Source: Phycisphaerae bacterium
Lineage (GTDB): Bacteria; Planctomycetota; Phycisphaerae; Phycisphaerales; UBA1924
DNA: 64,000 bases
Direction: 5' to 3'
Assembly: GCA_030429705.1 (NCBI GenBank)
Contig: JAUIES010000003.1
Location: forward strand, 372,001-436,000
The notes under the pieces were generated by a model, which made no database searches, had not been told where the DNA came from, and was given only the letters and a program-made list of their open reading frames with translations. Positions 1 to 9,118 of this stretch are shown here, in pieces; position 1 is the first letter of the stretch, and each line of letters opens with the position of its first letter. The position numbers and the translations under genes were made by a program.

Positions 1-348
1 GGAAGCACCACCAGATCGCACCGCTCGCGATCCCGAGGCAATGGCAAACTCGAAAATGCACCCGGATACGGCTGCTCACGCACCGTCATCCAAGCAGAAT
101 CACCAAAACCCGAGGTCAAAATGGGGTGCAATGCAGTCTCATCAAGGCTATCGAGCCCCAATGGAGCTTGTTCGAGCGACAACGCAGCCTCCGCACGGCG
201 AAGTCCGGATGCCAAGCACGCTGCAATGTCCTCGGCTGTCCACATTCCGTCCCTTTCCGCCCCGGCTTGCAAAACCCGGCCCAATCAGGGATGATTGAAC
301 CCCGCAACAGTCCAGATTCAAGAAATTCCCCCAGGAGCGACCGCGTCG
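1..348. other. Left-edge stretch without a convincing gene
   Basis: Short open frames on both strands here overlap each other and show no recognisable motif or good ribosome binding site, so I call no gene. The stretch probably holds the end of whatever lies to the left plus the promoter and leader of the symporter gene at 349. I saw no tRNA-like or terminator-like hairpin and no obvious glycine-riboswitch core. Confidence 0.5.
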
Positions 349-2217
349 ATGGAAAACATCAATCACTTCATTGAATCCCTCAACGGCATTCTGTTCTCGC
401 AATGGACGGTTTACGCCCTGCTCCTCACCGGTGTCATTTTCACCGTCTGGTCAGGTTTCGGGCAGTTCCGGGCGCTCACCCATGGCGTGGCGGTCGTTCG
501 AGGCAAGTACGACGACAAGAACGACCCCGGTGCGATCAACCACTTCCAGGCGCTCTCCGCAGCGCTCTCGGCAACCGTCGGGCTCGGTAACATCGGCGGC
601 GTCGCCCTCGCTGTCGCACTCGGTGGACCGGGTGCCGTCTTCTGGATGTGGATCATCGGCATCCTCGGCATGGCACTCAAGATGACCGAAGTCACGCAGT
701 CCATGCTCTATCGCAACACCAGCGATCCAGAAAACCCGCACGGCGGACCCATGTTCGTCGTTCAAGGTGGGTTTGCCAAATGGGGACTCGCTCCGCTCGG
801 CTCATTCATCGGCGGCATCTTCGTCGTCACACTCATCATCTCCGCCATCACCGGCGGCAACATGTTCCAGGCGTGGAATGTCGCTGATATCACCCACACC
901 TACTTTGGTGTTTCACAGGTCATCACCGGTATCATCCTGACCGTCGTCGTCGGGCTCGTCATCATCGGCGGCATCAAGCGCATCGGAAATGTCGCAGGCA
1001 AGATCGTGCCATTCATGTGCGTGACCTATGTCCTCGCCGCTCTTTTCGTAATCATAATGAAGATCGACCAGGTCCCCGAGATGTTCGGCCTGATCTTCAA
1101 ATCCGCATTCTCGCCAGCTGATGCCAGCGGCGCGTTCCTCGGCGGAACCGTCGGTTACGCCGCCATGTGGGGCATCAAACGAGCACTGTTCTCTTCAGAA
1201 GCCGGTCAAGGCTCAAGCCCAATCGCACACTCCGCCGCCAAGACCGATCAGCCCGTGCGTGAAGGTGTCGTCGCTGGTCTCGAACCATTCATCGACACGA
1301 TCGTCGTCTGCACACTCACAGCACTCGTGATTCTGTCCAGCGGTGCTTACAACCGCGGCTCGGAAGTTGATCTCCCTGAAGGGTCGCCAATTGCCATCGT
1401 GCAGGCAACGGACGCTGATGGTGCCGTTCTCGATGGCAAGTGGACCATCGAAACCGATGTCCTTCCTCCGATGTCCAAGGAATCACGACGAATCCGCCAG
1501 GCAGCGGAAGGGCAGTCAGGTTGGCGCGAGGGTGAAACAGTCTTCATGGTCATCAACGGCAACAAAGATGACAACACCAACCTCACGCTCCAACGCATCA
1601 CCGGCACCGTCGTGCGAAACGACGATGACACAGCGTGGAATGTTGAATGGAATTCGATCGATGCCGAAGCCATGCCCACCATGCGGACCAATGACGACGG
1701 CACCGTCGATCGCGGAATCTATGGCGATTACGCCGGAGCGTCGCTCACTGCATATGCATTCGACCGTGTACAGCCAGGACTTGGCAAGGTGCTTGTCACA
1801 CTCGCCGCGTGGCTGTTCGCGGTCTCGACCATGATCTCCTGGTCGTACTACGGCGAGCAAGGGATCTACTACATGTTCGGCCGCATGGGCGAAAAACGAA
1901 CCGGCATGATCGTGATGATCTACAAGGTCATCTACAGTTTGCTCATTCTGCTGACTTGTGTCGCTGCAATGGCCATCTTCCCAGATGGTGAAGGTGGGAC
2001 GAAGGCCCTCATCGGGACTGATGCCGAACTCGACATGTGGACCACGCTCGGTCTCGGTGTCATGCTCGTCGCCAACATCCCGATCATGCTCGTGTTCGGC
2101 AGCCAGGCCATGGCGGCCTATCACAAGTACTTCCGTGATATGAAGGCCGGTCTCGATGAAGGCCCGCATGATGCACCGAAGTTCACCGATGTCGTCGAAG
2201 GGAAAGATGTCGAGTAG
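349..2217 (+). CDS. Alanine/glycine:cation symporter family protein (AGCS) with a large loop insertion
   Basis: Integral inner-membrane carrier of about 622 residues expected to co-transport alanine or glycine with Na+ or H+. The AGCS signature GLGNIGGVALAVALGGPGA lies near residues 78-96, and WSYYGEQ followed by a hydrophobic segment marks the C-terminal half. The start is ATG 349, because AGGAG at 333-337 lies 11 bases upstream; a TTG at 295 is also in frame but has no such site. AGCS carriers are usually about 450-500 residues. The extra length comes from a hydrophilic block at roughly residues 340-460, between SSGAYNRG and GASLTAYAF, which probably forms a folded loop domain outside the membrane core. 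The gene is followed by a strong terminator and is likely monocistronic. The family call is secure; the substrate is inferred. Confidence 0.9.
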   Translation: MENINHFIESLNGILFSQWTVYALLLTGVIFTVWSGFGQFRALTHGVAVVRGKYDDKNDPGAINHFQALSAALSATVGLGNIGGVALAVALGGPGAVFWMWIIGILGMALKMTEVTQSMLYRNTSDPENPHGGPMFVVQGGFAKWGLAPLGSFIGGIFVVTLIISAITGGNMFQAWNVADITHTYFGVSQVITGIILTVVVGLVIIGGIKRIGNVAGKIVPFMCVTYVLAALFVIIMKIDQVPEMFGLIFKSAFSPADASGAFLGGTVGYAAMWGIKRALFSSEAGQGSSPIAHSAAKTDQPVREGVVAGLEPFIDTIVVCTLTALVILSSGAYNRGSEVDLPEGSPIAIVQATDADGAVLDGKWTIETDVLPPMSKESRRIRQAAEGQSGWREGETVFMVINGNKDDNTNLTLQRITGTVVRNDDDTAWNVEWNSIDAEAMPTMRTNDDGTVDRGIYGDYAGASLTAYAFDRVQPGLGKVLVTLAAWLFAVSTMISWSYYGEQGIYYMFGRMGEKRTGMIVMIYKVIYSLLILLTCVAAMAIFPDGEGGTKALIGTDAELDMWTTLGLGVMLVANIPIMLVFGSQAMAAYHKYFRDMKAGLDEGPHDAPKFTDVVEGKDVE

Positions 2218-2240
2218 TCAATCCTGACAACGATCACCAA

Positions 2241-2267
2241 AAGGCCCGCATGTGCGGGCCTTTTTTT
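2241..2267 (+). terminator. Rho-independent terminator after the symporter gene
   Basis: A perfect 10-bp stem (AAGGCCCGCA paired with TGCGGGCCTT, 2-base loop) runs directly into a T tract. It starts 24 bases after the symporter stop codon. Confidence 0.92.
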
Positions 2268-2284
2268 CAACCTCGGAGAAGCCC

Positions 2285-4741
2285 ATGCACCATCACTTCT
2301 TGCTGCGTCTCTTCGCCACGATCCTGCTGCTGCCTGTTGCAGCAATTCAAGCAGGCGAGCCGCTTCCACTCTTGACAGAGGGGCTCGCTGTCGAAGCCGG
2401 TCGCAAAGCCGGGCGATCGCCGGTGTATATCGATCCCGTCGAGCACGCCTGGATCACCGCCACATGGGCAGCCCCAGCCGAGGGCGATGAACTCACGCGC
2501 CCTGATGGTCGTGTCGCACAATGGGAACGGGTCACGATCGCAGACGACGGCACCATCAATAGCCCCGCCCTGCGCAATGGGTATGTCTATCTCAACATCC
2601 CCTCTGCATCGCGGCGCATCGTCATGCTCGAAGCGTCCGGCCATTCCGCAGTTCGCGTCAACGGCGATTCGCGAGCGGGCGACCCATACAACTACGGCTT
2701 TGTCAAACTCCCCATCCTGCTGCAACCCGGCGACAACGAACTCCTGTTTCGGTGCGCTCGCGGTCGCCTCAAAGTTGCCCTCAGTGAGCCGCCCGCACAG
2801 GTGTTTTTCTTGGGTGCCGACGACACACGCCCGCACCTGCTCGATTCATCAAAGTCGCCCGGTCCGGCAGGCGTGGTTGTGGTCAATGCCACGACCGATT
2901 GGGTTGATGTGCGTGTCGTCGCAAAGCAAAAGGGGATCCGCCTTCACAATGACGCATTTGTCAGGACCGCTTCCACCCGCCTGGCACCGCTGACACTCCA
3001 AAAACTGCCGATTCAACTGCCTCCACCCGTCATCGTCGATGGGGGCGAGGTCCACTATGAATTCAGGCTCGATACAGAAGGTCTTGAGAATGGTGGATCC
3101 CGGACACTCGTGGTCCCCGTCAAGCAGTCCACCGAGCGCCACGATGTGACCTTTATCAGTAGAATCGACGGCTCCGCACAATACTACACTTTTGTCCCCC
3201 CCACGAAACCGCTCGAAAACCCCGCCCTCGTCCTGACGCTTCACGGCGCGAGTGTCGAAGGACGAAGACAGGCAGCCTCGTACACACCCAAAGATTGGTG
3301 TGCGATCGTCGCCCCAACCAACCGCCGTCCCTACGGCTTTGACTGGGAAGACTGGGGCCGTCTCGACGCGATTGATGTCCTCGAACGCGCTACCGAGTCT
3401 TTCGAGCCGGATCCGTCTCGCATCTACCTCACAGGACACAGCATGGGGGGGCATGGAACCTGGAACATCGGCGTCAACTTCCCCGACCGCTTCGCAGCAA
3501 TCGGTCCGAGCGCCGGATGGGTGTCATTCTGGTCTTACACAGGAGCCGCCGAATTCAACAAAGACAAGCCAATCGAACAAATCATGCGCCGAGCGGTGTC
3601 GTCAAGTGACACGCTCAGCCTCGTCGAAAACCTCAACCACGGCGGCATCTATATCCTCCACGGCGATGCTGACGACAATGTGCCCGTCACACAAGCCCGC
3701 ACCATGCGGACCGAACTCGCCAAGTTTCACAGAGACTTCGCATACTTCGAACAGCCCGGCGCAGGCCACTGGTGGGGTAACCAGTGTGTCGACTGGAAGC
3801 CCATGTTCGAGTTTTTCAAAGATCGCACAATCCCAACGAACCCTGCCAAATTCTCTTTCGTGACCAACGATCCTGGTATCACCAGCCGGTGCTACTGGAT
3901 CGAAGTCCTTCAGCAGGTGCAGTGGGGCGTGCAATCCCGCATGGAAGTTGACGCAACCAACGACTCGATCGACATCACAACCGCGAACATGCAGTCATTT
4001 GCGATCGATCTGGACTGGGCAGCCGATGATTCAGGATTGATCAGCCGAACGATCAAGATCGACGACTCAACCACTGTCGTATCTCGCCAGGTTGGTCGAG
4101 GGCTGGTTTACCTGCAACGATCTGACGATGGGTTGTGGTCACAAGCGTTGCCGGATGCTGCTTCAAAGAACCCGAATCGGTCAGGCCCATTCAAGAATGC
4201 GTTTCGAAACAACATGGCGTTCGTCGTCGGCAATGATGCCTGGTCGCTCGCGAAGGCTCGATACGACGCGGAGACTTTCTGGTACCGCGGCAACGGCTCT
4301 GTCAACATCATCCCCGCTGCGACGCTCGGCGCGACGGACATCCGGAACCGCAACATCATCGTCTATGGAGGTGAAGCATTCCAAACGGTGACCGCAATAT
4401 TGGATCGATCCAAGGAACATGCGGTGTCGATCGATGGGGGGGCATACACCATTGGCGGTGCTGTCACGCGCCGCGATAGCGGGATGGCCATCCTCGCCAT
4501 CATGCCCGGGCTCACCGACGACACGCTCATCGGCGTTGTCGCTGGTGTCGATGAATCTGGTCAGCGTCTCTGTGAACAAGTACCCGTCTTCGTCTCGGGC
4601 ATCGGCTACCCGGACTGGACGCTACTCTCCACCGACATGCTCCGAAACGGGTTCGAAGGCATCATCGGTGCCGGATTCTTTGACGCAAATTGGGACTACA
4701 GCCCGGATCAAAGTGCGTGGCAAGATGGATTAAGTCCCTGA
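2285..4741 (+). CDS. Secreted alpha/beta hydrolase of prolyl-oligopeptidase/esterase type
   Basis: Predicted exported protein of about 818 residues with a short basic start, a hydrophobic core (FATILLLPVAAIQA) and a likely cleavage near residue 21. ATG 2285 is chosen because GGAG at 2275-2278 precedes it; an upstream in-frame GTG lies inside the terminator hairpin. The central hydrolase domain (roughly residues 300-520) shows the nucleophile elbow GHSMGG with Ser near 386, an acid loop HGDADDNVP (Asp near 463) and GAGHWW with His near 495, so a full Ser-Asp-His triad is visible. The N-terminal 300 residues look like beta-rich accessory domains, and the C-terminal 290 residues are unassigned. 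It could be a peptidase or a carbohydrate or polyester esterase; the sequence does not decide. It stands alone between a terminator and a convergent small gene. Confidence 0.8.
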   Translation: MHHHFLLRLFATILLLPVAAIQAGEPLPLLTEGLAVEAGRKAGRSPVYIDPVEHAWITATWAAPAEGDELTRPDGRVAQWERVTIADDGTINSPALRNGYVYLNIPSASRRIVMLEASGHSAVRVNGDSRAGDPYNYGFVKLPILLQPGDNELLFRCARGRLKVALSEPPAQVFFLGADDTRPHLLDSSKSPGPAGVVVVNATTDWVDVRVVAKQKGIRLHNDAFVRTASTRLAPLTLQKLPIQLPPPVIVDGGEVHYEFRLDTEGLENGGSRTLVVPVKQSTERHDVTFISRIDGSAQYYTFVPPTKPLENPALVLTLHGASVEGRRQAASYTPKDWCAIVAPTNRRPYGFDWEDWGRLDAIDVLERATESFEPDPSRIYLTGHSMGGHGTWNIGVNFPDRFAAIGPSAGWVSFWSYTGAAEFNKDKPIEQIMRRAVSSSDTLSLVENLNHGGIYILHGDADDNVPVTQARTMRTELAKFHRDFAYFEQPGAGHWWGNQCVDWKPMFEFFKDRTIPTNPAKFSFVTNDPGITSRCYWIEVLQQVQWGVQSRMEVDATNDSIDITTANMQSFAIDLDWAADDSGLISRTIKIDDSTTVVSRQVGRGLVYLQRSDDGLWSQALPDAASKNPNRSGPFKNAFRNNMAFVVGNDAWSLAKARYDAETFWYRGNGSVNIIPAATLGATDIRNRNIIVYGGEAFQTVTAILDRSKEHAVSIDGGAYTIGGAVTRRDSGMAILAIMPGLTDDTLIGVVAGVDESGQRLCEQVPVFVSGIGYPDWTLLSTDMLRNGFEGIIGAGFFDANWDYSPDQSAWQDGLSP

Positions 4742-4766
4742 AAAACGCCGCAGCAGGGTCATCCGT

Positions 4767-4973
4767 CTACATGACATTGATCGGATGCGTATTGAGATGC
4801 TTCGCCAGTTCCAGCGCCCGCTCGCGTGTTTCGCAGTGCCGGAATGTCGCCCAGCCATTCGCGCCCAAGCGGCGCCATACATACCAATGACCGGACTGAT
4901 CGACATCCGCCCGAAAAAGACTCTGGGTGCCGGCGGCCGTGGAAGCGGTCTGAACCTGCATGTCTTCTGGCAT
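4767..4973 (-). CDS. Small hypothetical protein, 68 residues
   Basis: A compact frame converging on the hydrolase gene. The start is ATG 4973, with a GAGGG element about 8 bases upstream on the minus strand; a TTG at 5000 is also in frame. The protein has a basic, aromatic middle (GHWYVWRRLGANGWATF) followed by a likely amphipathic helix (ETRERALELAKHLN). This looks more protein-like than a chance frame, but I recognise no family. It has no signal peptide or membrane segment. The pattern of a short beta-rich part followed by a helix would suit a small nucleic-acid- or protein-binding fold, but that is speculation. An overlapping frame at 4759-5043 is less convincing. Confidence 0.5.
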   Translation of the reverse strand: MPEDMQVQTASTAAGTQSLFRADVDQSGHWYVWRRLGANGWATFRHCETRERALELAKHLNTHPINVM

Positions 4974-5416
4974 GTCGTATCCCTCGCCGGGAGGCAGCAA
5001 TCATTGCTGCAACCCTCGAATGTGGAGCCAGTTTCGCTTTCAAATCACTCGGATCAGCGTGTTTGAATCGGAGGAAACAATCGAAATCGGCTCACTAGTT
5101 GTACGGGTGCCGTTCAGGCTCGTTCCTGGCCACTGGCGGCACCCACCCATCCAATGCACGAGTCTACCAAATTTATTCGATCTTTTGGAACTGCCAATGT
5201 CCCTATTTTCAAAAATACCCTTGAAAATCAGCCCAGCGCCCCCACAAAATGATGGATTCTGATTCGGGTAACCACTGATTACGGGTGGCTGTTCAACACT
5301 AAAAACACCCAGAACAAGGTGGCTCTACGCGGGTTCACCGGGCAATGTTCGATCGGGTGCCTCGACGACATCTCGCAATTCCGACTACGCTCCGTCGCAA
5401 CCTACGGAGATTCACC
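4974..5416. other. Intergenic region with two small inverted repeats
   Basis: No convincing gene. There is a perfect palindrome GCAGCAAT-C-ATTGCTGC at 4994-5010, just upstream of the small minus-strand gene, and an AT-rich inverted repeat ATTTTCAA/TTGAAAAT at 5205-5228 with an 8-base loop. The sequence around 5165-5230 is clearly more AT-rich than its surroundings. The region presumably holds the promoters of the small gene and of the M14 operon. Confidence 0.45.
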
Positions 5417-7327
5417 ATGCGAATTGGTTCGTCACTGCTCGTCCTGGCGTGTGCGACAGCAACACAGGCCCAGATTCAGATCGATCAAAGGACTTTCGGC
5501 ACGAGTCGTGCCGGAGAGCCTCTTCATGTTTACGCCGTCACCGCGCTCAGTTCAGACCAAGCCGACACCCGCCCGGCGCTTCTTGTCATCGCAGGTGTCG
5601 ATGCCGCTCATCGCGTCGGGATCGATGTCGCCGAACTGCTCGCAAACCGCGACTGGTCAGACGCAGCAGAACTGCTTGAAACCAAAACGCTTTACATCAT
5701 TCCAAATCTCAATCCCGATGGTATGCATTGGCTCACCGGAGACGACGGTCCAAGCGTTGAACTCGGACGCACGCGATCTCCGTTCGATGCCGACCGTGAC
5801 GGCCGGCTCAACGAAGATCCACCCGACGATCTCAACGGCGACGGCATGATCGGAATGATGCGCGTTTTTGACCCCCCCGCACGATACGGTTTCGATATCT
5901 CGATGGTGGCCGAGTCCGACGATCCAAGGCTCGCACGGCAAGCGAAGGCGACTGATGGAGAAAAGGGCGCATTCACCCTCATCACCGAAGGCATCGACAA
6001 CGACGGCGACGGACTGTTCAACGAGGATGGCTTCGGAGGACCAGGCTCGGGTGTCGACCTGAACCGCAACTTCCCCACCCATTTCCCCGAGTTTGAAGAA
6101 GGCTCCGGCTCGATTCCACTCAGCGAACCCGAGACGCGATCACTCGTCGAGTGGGTCCAGAGTCGCCGCAACATCGTTGGTGTGCTCGTCCTCGGACGAG
6201 GCGATAGTTTCCTCAACGCGCCGCCCACCGGCAAGTACGACCAGACCGGCCGCATCCCGAAGGGTCTTGAAAAAGCAGATGAGGCTTACCACCAGCACCT
6301 CGCCAAGTCGTACAAGAAAACAGTGTCAATGGACAACGCGCCCACTCCAAACCATGAGGGTTCCCTACTGTCGTGGGCGTACGCCGATTTCGGCGCTTGG
6401 GCGTTCGAGTCCGCCGTGTGGTCTCGTCCGCAGTCTGCAAATGGGACTGACGACAGAGAAACTGCGGGTGAAAACGATGCCGATGAGCCAGCATCCCCCC
6501 CGGCCAGCCCAGCCGATGAACGGGTAAACCTCATCGAGAGCGGCGTGCCCGAAGAAATCGCCATCTTTCTCACCGCGACACCAGAAGAGAGGCAGGAAAT
6601 TGCGGACGCATTCCAAGCCAGTTCTCAGGAAGAACAAGCAGCCAAGATGGCAGCCGTCGGTGAACTCCCGCCCGAACTCCAGGCACGCATGATGGCTGCC
6701 ATTCAGCAAACCGCAGGCGGTGAAGTCGGTGACCAGCCGGCCGCACCACCAACCGTGAAACCTTCCCCGACCAAACCCAATGACAGCAATGATGGTAAGT
6801 GGCTGACCTACAGCGACGAACAGCGCGATGGTGAAGGTTTCGTTGAGTGGACACCGTTCGACCACCCTCAACTCGGACCGGTCGAAATCGGCGGGTTCGT
6901 GCCAGGTTTCCGCATCAACGCTCCTGCAGGTCTGACGCACACGCTCGCCGACGAACAAGCATCCGTCATTCAATCGCTTCTCGAAGCCCTGCCGGTCGTC
7001 GAAGTGAACGAACCGGTCATCGAACGCCTCGGCGAGCGGGTTTGGCGCGTGTCGGTCGAACTCTGCAATCCCAGTTTCCTGCCAACCAGTTCTACCGTCG
7101 GCCTCAAAATCCGCCAACCGATCGCCGTTGACCTTGTTCTCGATGCCAAACGAATCGCCGTCGGCCGACGCATCGTCATCATCAATCGGTTGCTCGGCTC
7201 TGGTGATTGCGAGCGCGTCGAGTGGGTCATCACCGGTGAGGCCGGCGAAGGCATCGCCATCCAGGTTCGTTCTGAACGGTTCGGCATTCAAGAAGTCCAG
7301 GCGACACTCGAAGGAGATCAGCCGTGA
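5417..7327 (+). CDS. M14-type carboxypeptidase homologue lacking zinc ligands (probable pseudo-peptidase)
   Basis: Exported protein of about 636 residues with a signal peptide ending near ATATQAQ. ATG 5417 has GGAG 8-11 bases upstream. The M14 fold is recognisable from DLNRNFP (near 214-220), a conserved WAFES with Glu near 331, and two Ca-loop-like inserts (DADRDGRLNED and DNDGDGLFNEDG) shared with the next gene. The zinc site is abnormal: where the neighbour reads NIHGNE this protein reads GVDAAH, so the HxxE His and Glu become Asp62 and His65. The third-ligand region reads LGRGDS instead of a His-containing motif. A low-complexity Pro/Glu/Ala segment lies at about 345-460. It overlaps the next gene by 4 bases (GTGA), so the two are translationally coupled paralogues. 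Loss of activity is inferred from motifs. Confidence 0.82.
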   Translation: MRIGSSLLVLACATATQAQIQIDQRTFGTSRAGEPLHVYAVTALSSDQADTRPALLVIAGVDAAHRVGIDVAELLANRDWSDAAELLETKTLYIIPNLNPDGMHWLTGDDGPSVELGRTRSPFDADRDGRLNEDPPDDLNGDGMIGMMRVFDPPARYGFDISMVAESDDPRLARQAKATDGEKGAFTLITEGIDNDGDGLFNEDGFGGPGSGVDLNRNFPTHFPEFEEGSGSIPLSEPETRSLVEWVQSRRNIVGVLVLGRGDSFLNAPPTGKYDQTGRIPKGLEKADEAYHQHLAKSYKKTVSMDNAPTPNHEGSLLSWAYADFGAWAFESAVWSRPQSANGTDDRETAGENDADEPASPPASPADERVNLIESGVPEEIAIFLTATPEERQEIADAFQASSQEEQAAKMAAVGELPPELQARMMAAIQQTAGGEVGDQPAAPPTVKPSPTKPNDSNDGKWLTYSDEQRDGEGFVEWTPFDHPQLGPVEIGGFVPGFRINAPAGLTHTLADEQASVIQSLLEALPVVEVNEPVIERLGERVWRVSVELCNPSFLPTSSTVGLKIRQPIAVDLVLDAKRIAVGRRIVIINRLLGSGDCERVEWVITGEAGEGIAIQVRSERFGIQEVQATLEGDQP

Positions 7328-9060
7328 AATTATTCTTTAACGCAATGATCGGTACATGTCTCGGCTTGTTGATGTCAACCCCCGCAGTTGCGCAGGAGCA
7401 TATCAAGAGCCGCGTCGATCTCAGTTTTAATCGCTATTACGACTACGACGAGATCGCTGACGCGATGCACAAGATCGCGTTTGCCTACCCCGAGCTTGTC
7501 GAGGTGCGAAGCATCGGCAAGAGCGGTCAAGGCCGCGACATGTGGATCGCGATTGTGAATCCCAAATCCGGCCCTCTCGATTCCGATAAACCGGCAATGT
7601 TCATTGATGGCAATATCCATGGCAACGAGATTCAGGCGGCTGAAACAGTCCTCTACACACTCTGGTATCTCGCCAAAGCCTACGGCGAAAATGATCACCT
7701 CACCGAACTCATGGATAACTACGCGTTCTACCTGCTTCCGGTCGAGAATCCGGACAGCCGTGCATGGTGGTTCAGCAAGATCGCTTCACCGCACGGTCCA
7801 CGAGGCAATCAGCGCCCACAAGATGACGATGGCGACGGCCTGATCGACGAGGACGGCCCGGACGATCTCGATGGCGACGGGTCCACCACACAGATGTGGA
7901 TCCGCGATCCTGACGGCGAATGGATCCGTGATCGCTACGACGACCGTATCTTTTCGCGCGTGCCGGCCGGTGAAAAAGGTGAGTGGACGCGGCTCGGCCA
8001 GGAAGGCATCGACAACGATGGCGACGGCCGCACCAATGAAGACGGCACCACCGCCGACGATATGAACCGTAACTGGCCAGCGGACTGGAAGCCGAACTAT
8101 GTGCAGCGCGGTGCAGGGTTCTTCCCCCTCAGCAATCCAGAAACGCGATCAATCGCAAACTTCGTCGCGGCAAAGCCCAACATCGCCGGGTACCAGAGTT
8201 ACCACAACTCGGGCGGCATGATCCTCCGCGGTCCGGGTGCCTCGTACCGCAATGACTTCTACCCCGGTACCGATGTCCGGGCCTACGACACCATCGCCGA
8301 CATGGGTGAAACGCTGCTCCCGTATTACCGTTCAATGGTAATCTACCGCGATCTCTACGGCGTCCACGGCGGCGAAGTGAACTGGACCGGCGAAAGTCTT
8401 GGCATCATTTCATTTACCAACGAACTCTGGGCAGGTGGCAAGTACTTCCAGCGTGACGGCACGACCGACGAAGCCAGAATGTGGGCATGGCGCGACAACC
8501 TCGACTTTGGTCAGACCTTCACGCCCTATACCGAAGTCGAACACCCCGAGCACGGCACTGTCCTCGTGGGGGGGCTCAACAAATGGGCAAGTCGGAACAC
8601 ACCAACATTCATGCTCGAAGAAGAAGCCCACCGCAACTTTGCATTCACGATGTTCCATGCCGGGCAAATGCCAAGGCTGGCTGTCGAACAGGTTGATCTC
8701 GAAAATCTGGCCGAGGGTCTCTGGCAGATCACCGTCGAAATCTCCAATGAAGGAGCCATTCCGTCACGCACGGAGATCATGAGTCGCCGAGGCATCGGCA
8801 CCAAGGACATCCTCGAACTGCGGTTGCCAGAAGGTGCACGGGTGGTCATGAGCGGAGCCATCTCCAATCGGCGTGATACCAGCATGAACGAGGTTCGCTT
8901 CGAGCCAGGCCGCGTCTTGCTCGACCGCGGCGTTCCCGGCAAGGGGAGCATTCTGCATCGCTTCATTGTCGAAGCACCAGACGGCACCGATGCCGAACTT
9001 GTCTACACCGCTGAGAAGGCGAAAAACCTCACCCACAAGGTCCGTATAGAAAGTCACTGA
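7324..9060 (+). CDS. M14 family zinc carboxypeptidase, secreted
   Basis: About 578 residues starting at GTG 7324, which overlaps the upstream stop codon and has AAGGAG at about 7311-7316. A signal peptide (FNAMIGTCLGLLMSTPAVAQ) indicates export. The M14 zinc site is complete: HGNE with His near 99 and Glu near 102, and QSYHNSGG with His near 294. The substrate-binding DMNRNWP and a catalytic Glu in FTNELWAGG (near 367) are also present. Two inserts rich in Asp/Gly (DDDGDGLIDEDG and DNDGDGRTNEDG) resemble calcium-binding loops. The C-terminal 120 residues look like a beta-sandwich (VEISNEGAIPSRTE). It probably trims C-terminal residues from peptides in the periplasm or outside the cell, perhaps together with its inactive-looking partner. 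Confidence 0.9.
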   Translation: MKLFFNAMIGTCLGLLMSTPAVAQEHIKSRVDLSFNRYYDYDEIADAMHKIAFAYPELVEVRSIGKSGQGRDMWIAIVNPKSGPLDSDKPAMFIDGNIHGNEIQAAETVLYTLWYLAKAYGENDHLTELMDNYAFYLLPVENPDSRAWWFSKIASPHGPRGNQRPQDDDGDGLIDEDGPDDLDGDGSTTQMWIRDPDGEWIRDRYDDRIFSRVPAGEKGEWTRLGQEGIDNDGDGRTNEDGTTADDMNRNWPADWKPNYVQRGAGFFPLSNPETRSIANFVAAKPNIAGYQSYHNSGGMILRGPGASYRNDFYPGTDVRAYDTIADMGETLLPYYRSMVIYRDLYGVHGGEVNWTGESLGIISFTNELWAGGKYFQRDGTTDEARMWAWRDNLDFGQTFTPYTEVEHPEHGTVLVGGLNKWASRNTPTFMLEEEAHRNFAFTMFHAGQMPRLAVEQVDLENLAEGLWQITVEISNEGAIPSRTEIMSRRGIGTKDILELRLPEGARVVMSGAISNRRDTSMNEVRFEPGRVLLDRGVPGKGSILHRFIVEAPDGTDAELVYTAEKAKNLTHKVRIESH

Positions 9061-9104
9061 TATTTGATTCGTTGTTCGGGCGAGGCTGGAACGCCCCAAA
9101 GAGG

Positions 9105-9110
9105 TATACT
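9105..9110 (+). promoter_or_regulatory. Candidate -10 box (TATACT) for a possibly leaderless transcript
   Basis: TATACT ends 8 bases before the ATG at 9119, so transcription would begin about 7 bases after the box, at or next to the start codon. There is no convincing -35 box at the right distance and no ribosome binding site, which fits a leaderless message but does not prove it. Confidence 0.35.
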
Positions 9111-9118
9111 GCCCGTCC

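Noticed and set aside
1-402. Overlapping short open frames on both strands at the left edge
   Set aside because: They shadow each other and the symporter start, and lack ribosome binding sites or protein-like composition.
4759-5043. Alternative 94-residue minus-strand frame over the small gene
   Set aside because: Arg/His-rich shadow composition; the frame at 4767-4973 is more protein-like and has a better ribosome binding site.
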